Shown here one piece after another: positions 63,289-64,000 of a stretch of 64,000 nt of DNA. The translations under genes were made by a program, and so were the position numbers. Source of the stretch: Terrabacter sp040702505 (GTDB lineage: Bacteria; Actinomycetota; Actinomycetes; Actinomycetales; Dermatophilaceae). Under the pieces are notes generated by a model, which ran no database searches, had not been told where the DNA came from, and worked only from the letters and a program-made list of their open reading frames with translations. Within the stretch, counting starts at the first letter, position 1. Every line of letters starts with the position of its first letter. Location of the stretch: contig NZ_JBFBLC010000002.1 in NCBI RefSeq assembly GCF_040702505.1, positions 744,001 through 808,000 on the forward strand, written 5' to 3'.

Positions 63289-64000
63289 GACCGGCTCCGC
63301 CTCACGCCGTCGGCCAGCTCCCGGGCGAGGGCGCCGAGGGTTCCGAGGCCCTCCTGCTCCGACGTGGCCTCGGTGAGGCACCGGACGAGGGCGGAGCCGA
63401 CGATGACGCCGTCGGCGAACCGCCCGACCTCGGCGGCCTGGTCACCGGTCGAGACACCGAGCCCGACGCAGACCGGCAGGTCGGTGTGCTCGCGGGTGCG
63501 GGAGACGAGGGCGTCGGCGGCGTCGCCGACGCTGGCCCGCGCTCCGGTGACGCCCATGACCGCGGTGGCGTAGACGAAGCCGCGGCATTTCGAGGTGACG
63601 GCCTCGAGTCGCTCGGGCGTGGAGCTGGGGGCCACGAGGAACACCTTGTCGAGGTCGTGGGCGTCGGCCGCCGCGATCCAGTCGCCGGCCTCGTCGGGGA
63701 TGAGGTCGGGAGTGATGAGGCCGGCTCCGCCGGCCTCGGCGAGGTCGGCGGCGAAGCGCTCGACGCCGTAGCGCAGGACGGGGTTCCAGTAGGTCATGAT
63801 GAGCGCGCCGGCTCCTGCGCCGGAGACCTCGCGCGCGGCCGTGAAGACGTCGCGCAGGCGCACGCCGGCCTCGAGGGCCCGCACGGCGGCGTCCTGGATG
63901 ACCGGCCCGTCCATGACGGGGTCGCTGTAGGGGACGCCGATCTCGACGATGTCGACGCCCGCGTCGACGAGCACCTTCATCGCCGCGATCGAGCCCTCGA
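63285..64000 (-). CDS. trpA: Tryptophan synthase alpha chain (5-prime end cut by window)
   Basis: Converts indole-3-glycerol phosphate to indole and glyceraldehyde 3-phosphate. The frame runs off the window at 64000, reading EGSIAAMKVLVDAGVDIVEI, with the catalytic Glu in IVEIGVPYSDPVMDGPVIQ. Later motifs are LITPDLIPDEAGDW, FVYATAVMGVTGA and VGLGVSTGDQAAEVGRFADG. About 30 N-terminal residues are missing. It precedes lgt in the actinobacterial trp-lgt arrangement with a four-base overlap. Confidence 0.97.
   Translation of the reverse strand, partial: EGSIAAMKVLVDAGVDIVEIGVPYSDPVMDGPVIQDAAVRALEAGVRLRDVFTAAREVSGAGAGALIMTYWNPVLRYGVERFAADLAEAGGAGLITPDLIPDEAGDWIAAADAHDLDKVFLVAPSSTPERLEAVTSKCRGFVYATAVMGVTGARASVGDAADALVSRTREHTDLPVCVGLGVSTGDQAAEVGRFADGVIVGSALVRCLTEATSEQEGLGTLGALARELADGVRRSRS

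Overview
The window is a high-GC (about 70 percent by eye) actinobacterial chromosome segment. Coding density is high and GTG starts are common. Many transcripts look leaderless, with a TANNNT -10 hexamer six or seven bases before the start codon. Mycothiol-type DinB proteins, WhiA, an ANTAR response regulator and a CoaE-GrpB fusion point to Actinobacteria. The presence of gltBD and lgt in a trp-lgt-gltBD-pyk order suggests Micrococcales, perhaps Intrasporangiaceae; the family is an inference. No insertion sequence, prophage or CRISPR array is visible.

Most genes are on the minus strand, so the natural reading order is from right to left. From 64000 down: trpA (partial), lgt, gltB, gltD, pyk, tRNA-Leu(CAA), a large membrane protein, an ANTAR regulator (pdtaR-like), the livKHMGF amino-acid importer, a GNAT enzyme, polA, a secreted 904-residue YhgE-like repeat protein with a membrane partner, rpsA, a ugpAEBCQ-type glycerol-3-phosphate uptake operon, a TetR/PPOX/coaE-grpB run, a lipoate-ligase-like gene, uvrB, an MmcQ-like gene, terC, then (after an accessory block) uvrA, a Rieske lipoprotein, uvrC, rapZ, yvcK, whiA, and gap-pgk-tpiA (partial). 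This is the conserved actinobacterial trp/polA/rpsA/coaE/uvrB/uvrA and uvrC/rapZ/yvcK/whiA/gap/pgk/tpi backbone.

The plus-strand accessory block at 12.2-21.0 kb holds a GH15 glucanohydrolase, two mycothiol-type DinB proteins, a metallo-beta-lactamase-fold hydrolase, an NlpC/P60 peptidase, EamA and MFS exporters, a DUF1990 protein and a small orphan. Other plus-strand genes are a methyltransferase at 37.5 kb and a PaaI-type thioesterase at 44.8 kb.

The most notable signals are regulatory. (1) uvrA, uvrB, uvrC and (with one mismatch) polA each carry a TGTCRGTG-N8-TANNNT element immediately before a leaderless start, the signature of the RecA-independent PafBC DNA-damage promoter, so separate loci appear to form one repair regulon. 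(2) terC has a yybP-ykoY manganese-riboswitch-like leader whose P1 3-prime arm can alternatively pair with the ribosome binding site. (3) The MFS exporter promoter has a 19-base spacer with a SoxR-like 7-4-7 dyad. (4) The octamer GTATGCCG / CGGCATAC occurs about 28 times in 64 kb (roughly 2 expected). It is concentrated between genes, forms hairpins, and inside genes it forces otherwise avoided codons (TAT Tyr, ATA Ile, GCA Ala). It has no obvious explanation and is the best candidate for something undescribed. (5) Long hairpins follow the binding-protein genes in both ABC operons, and a perfect TetR operator and a DosR-like palindrome are also present.
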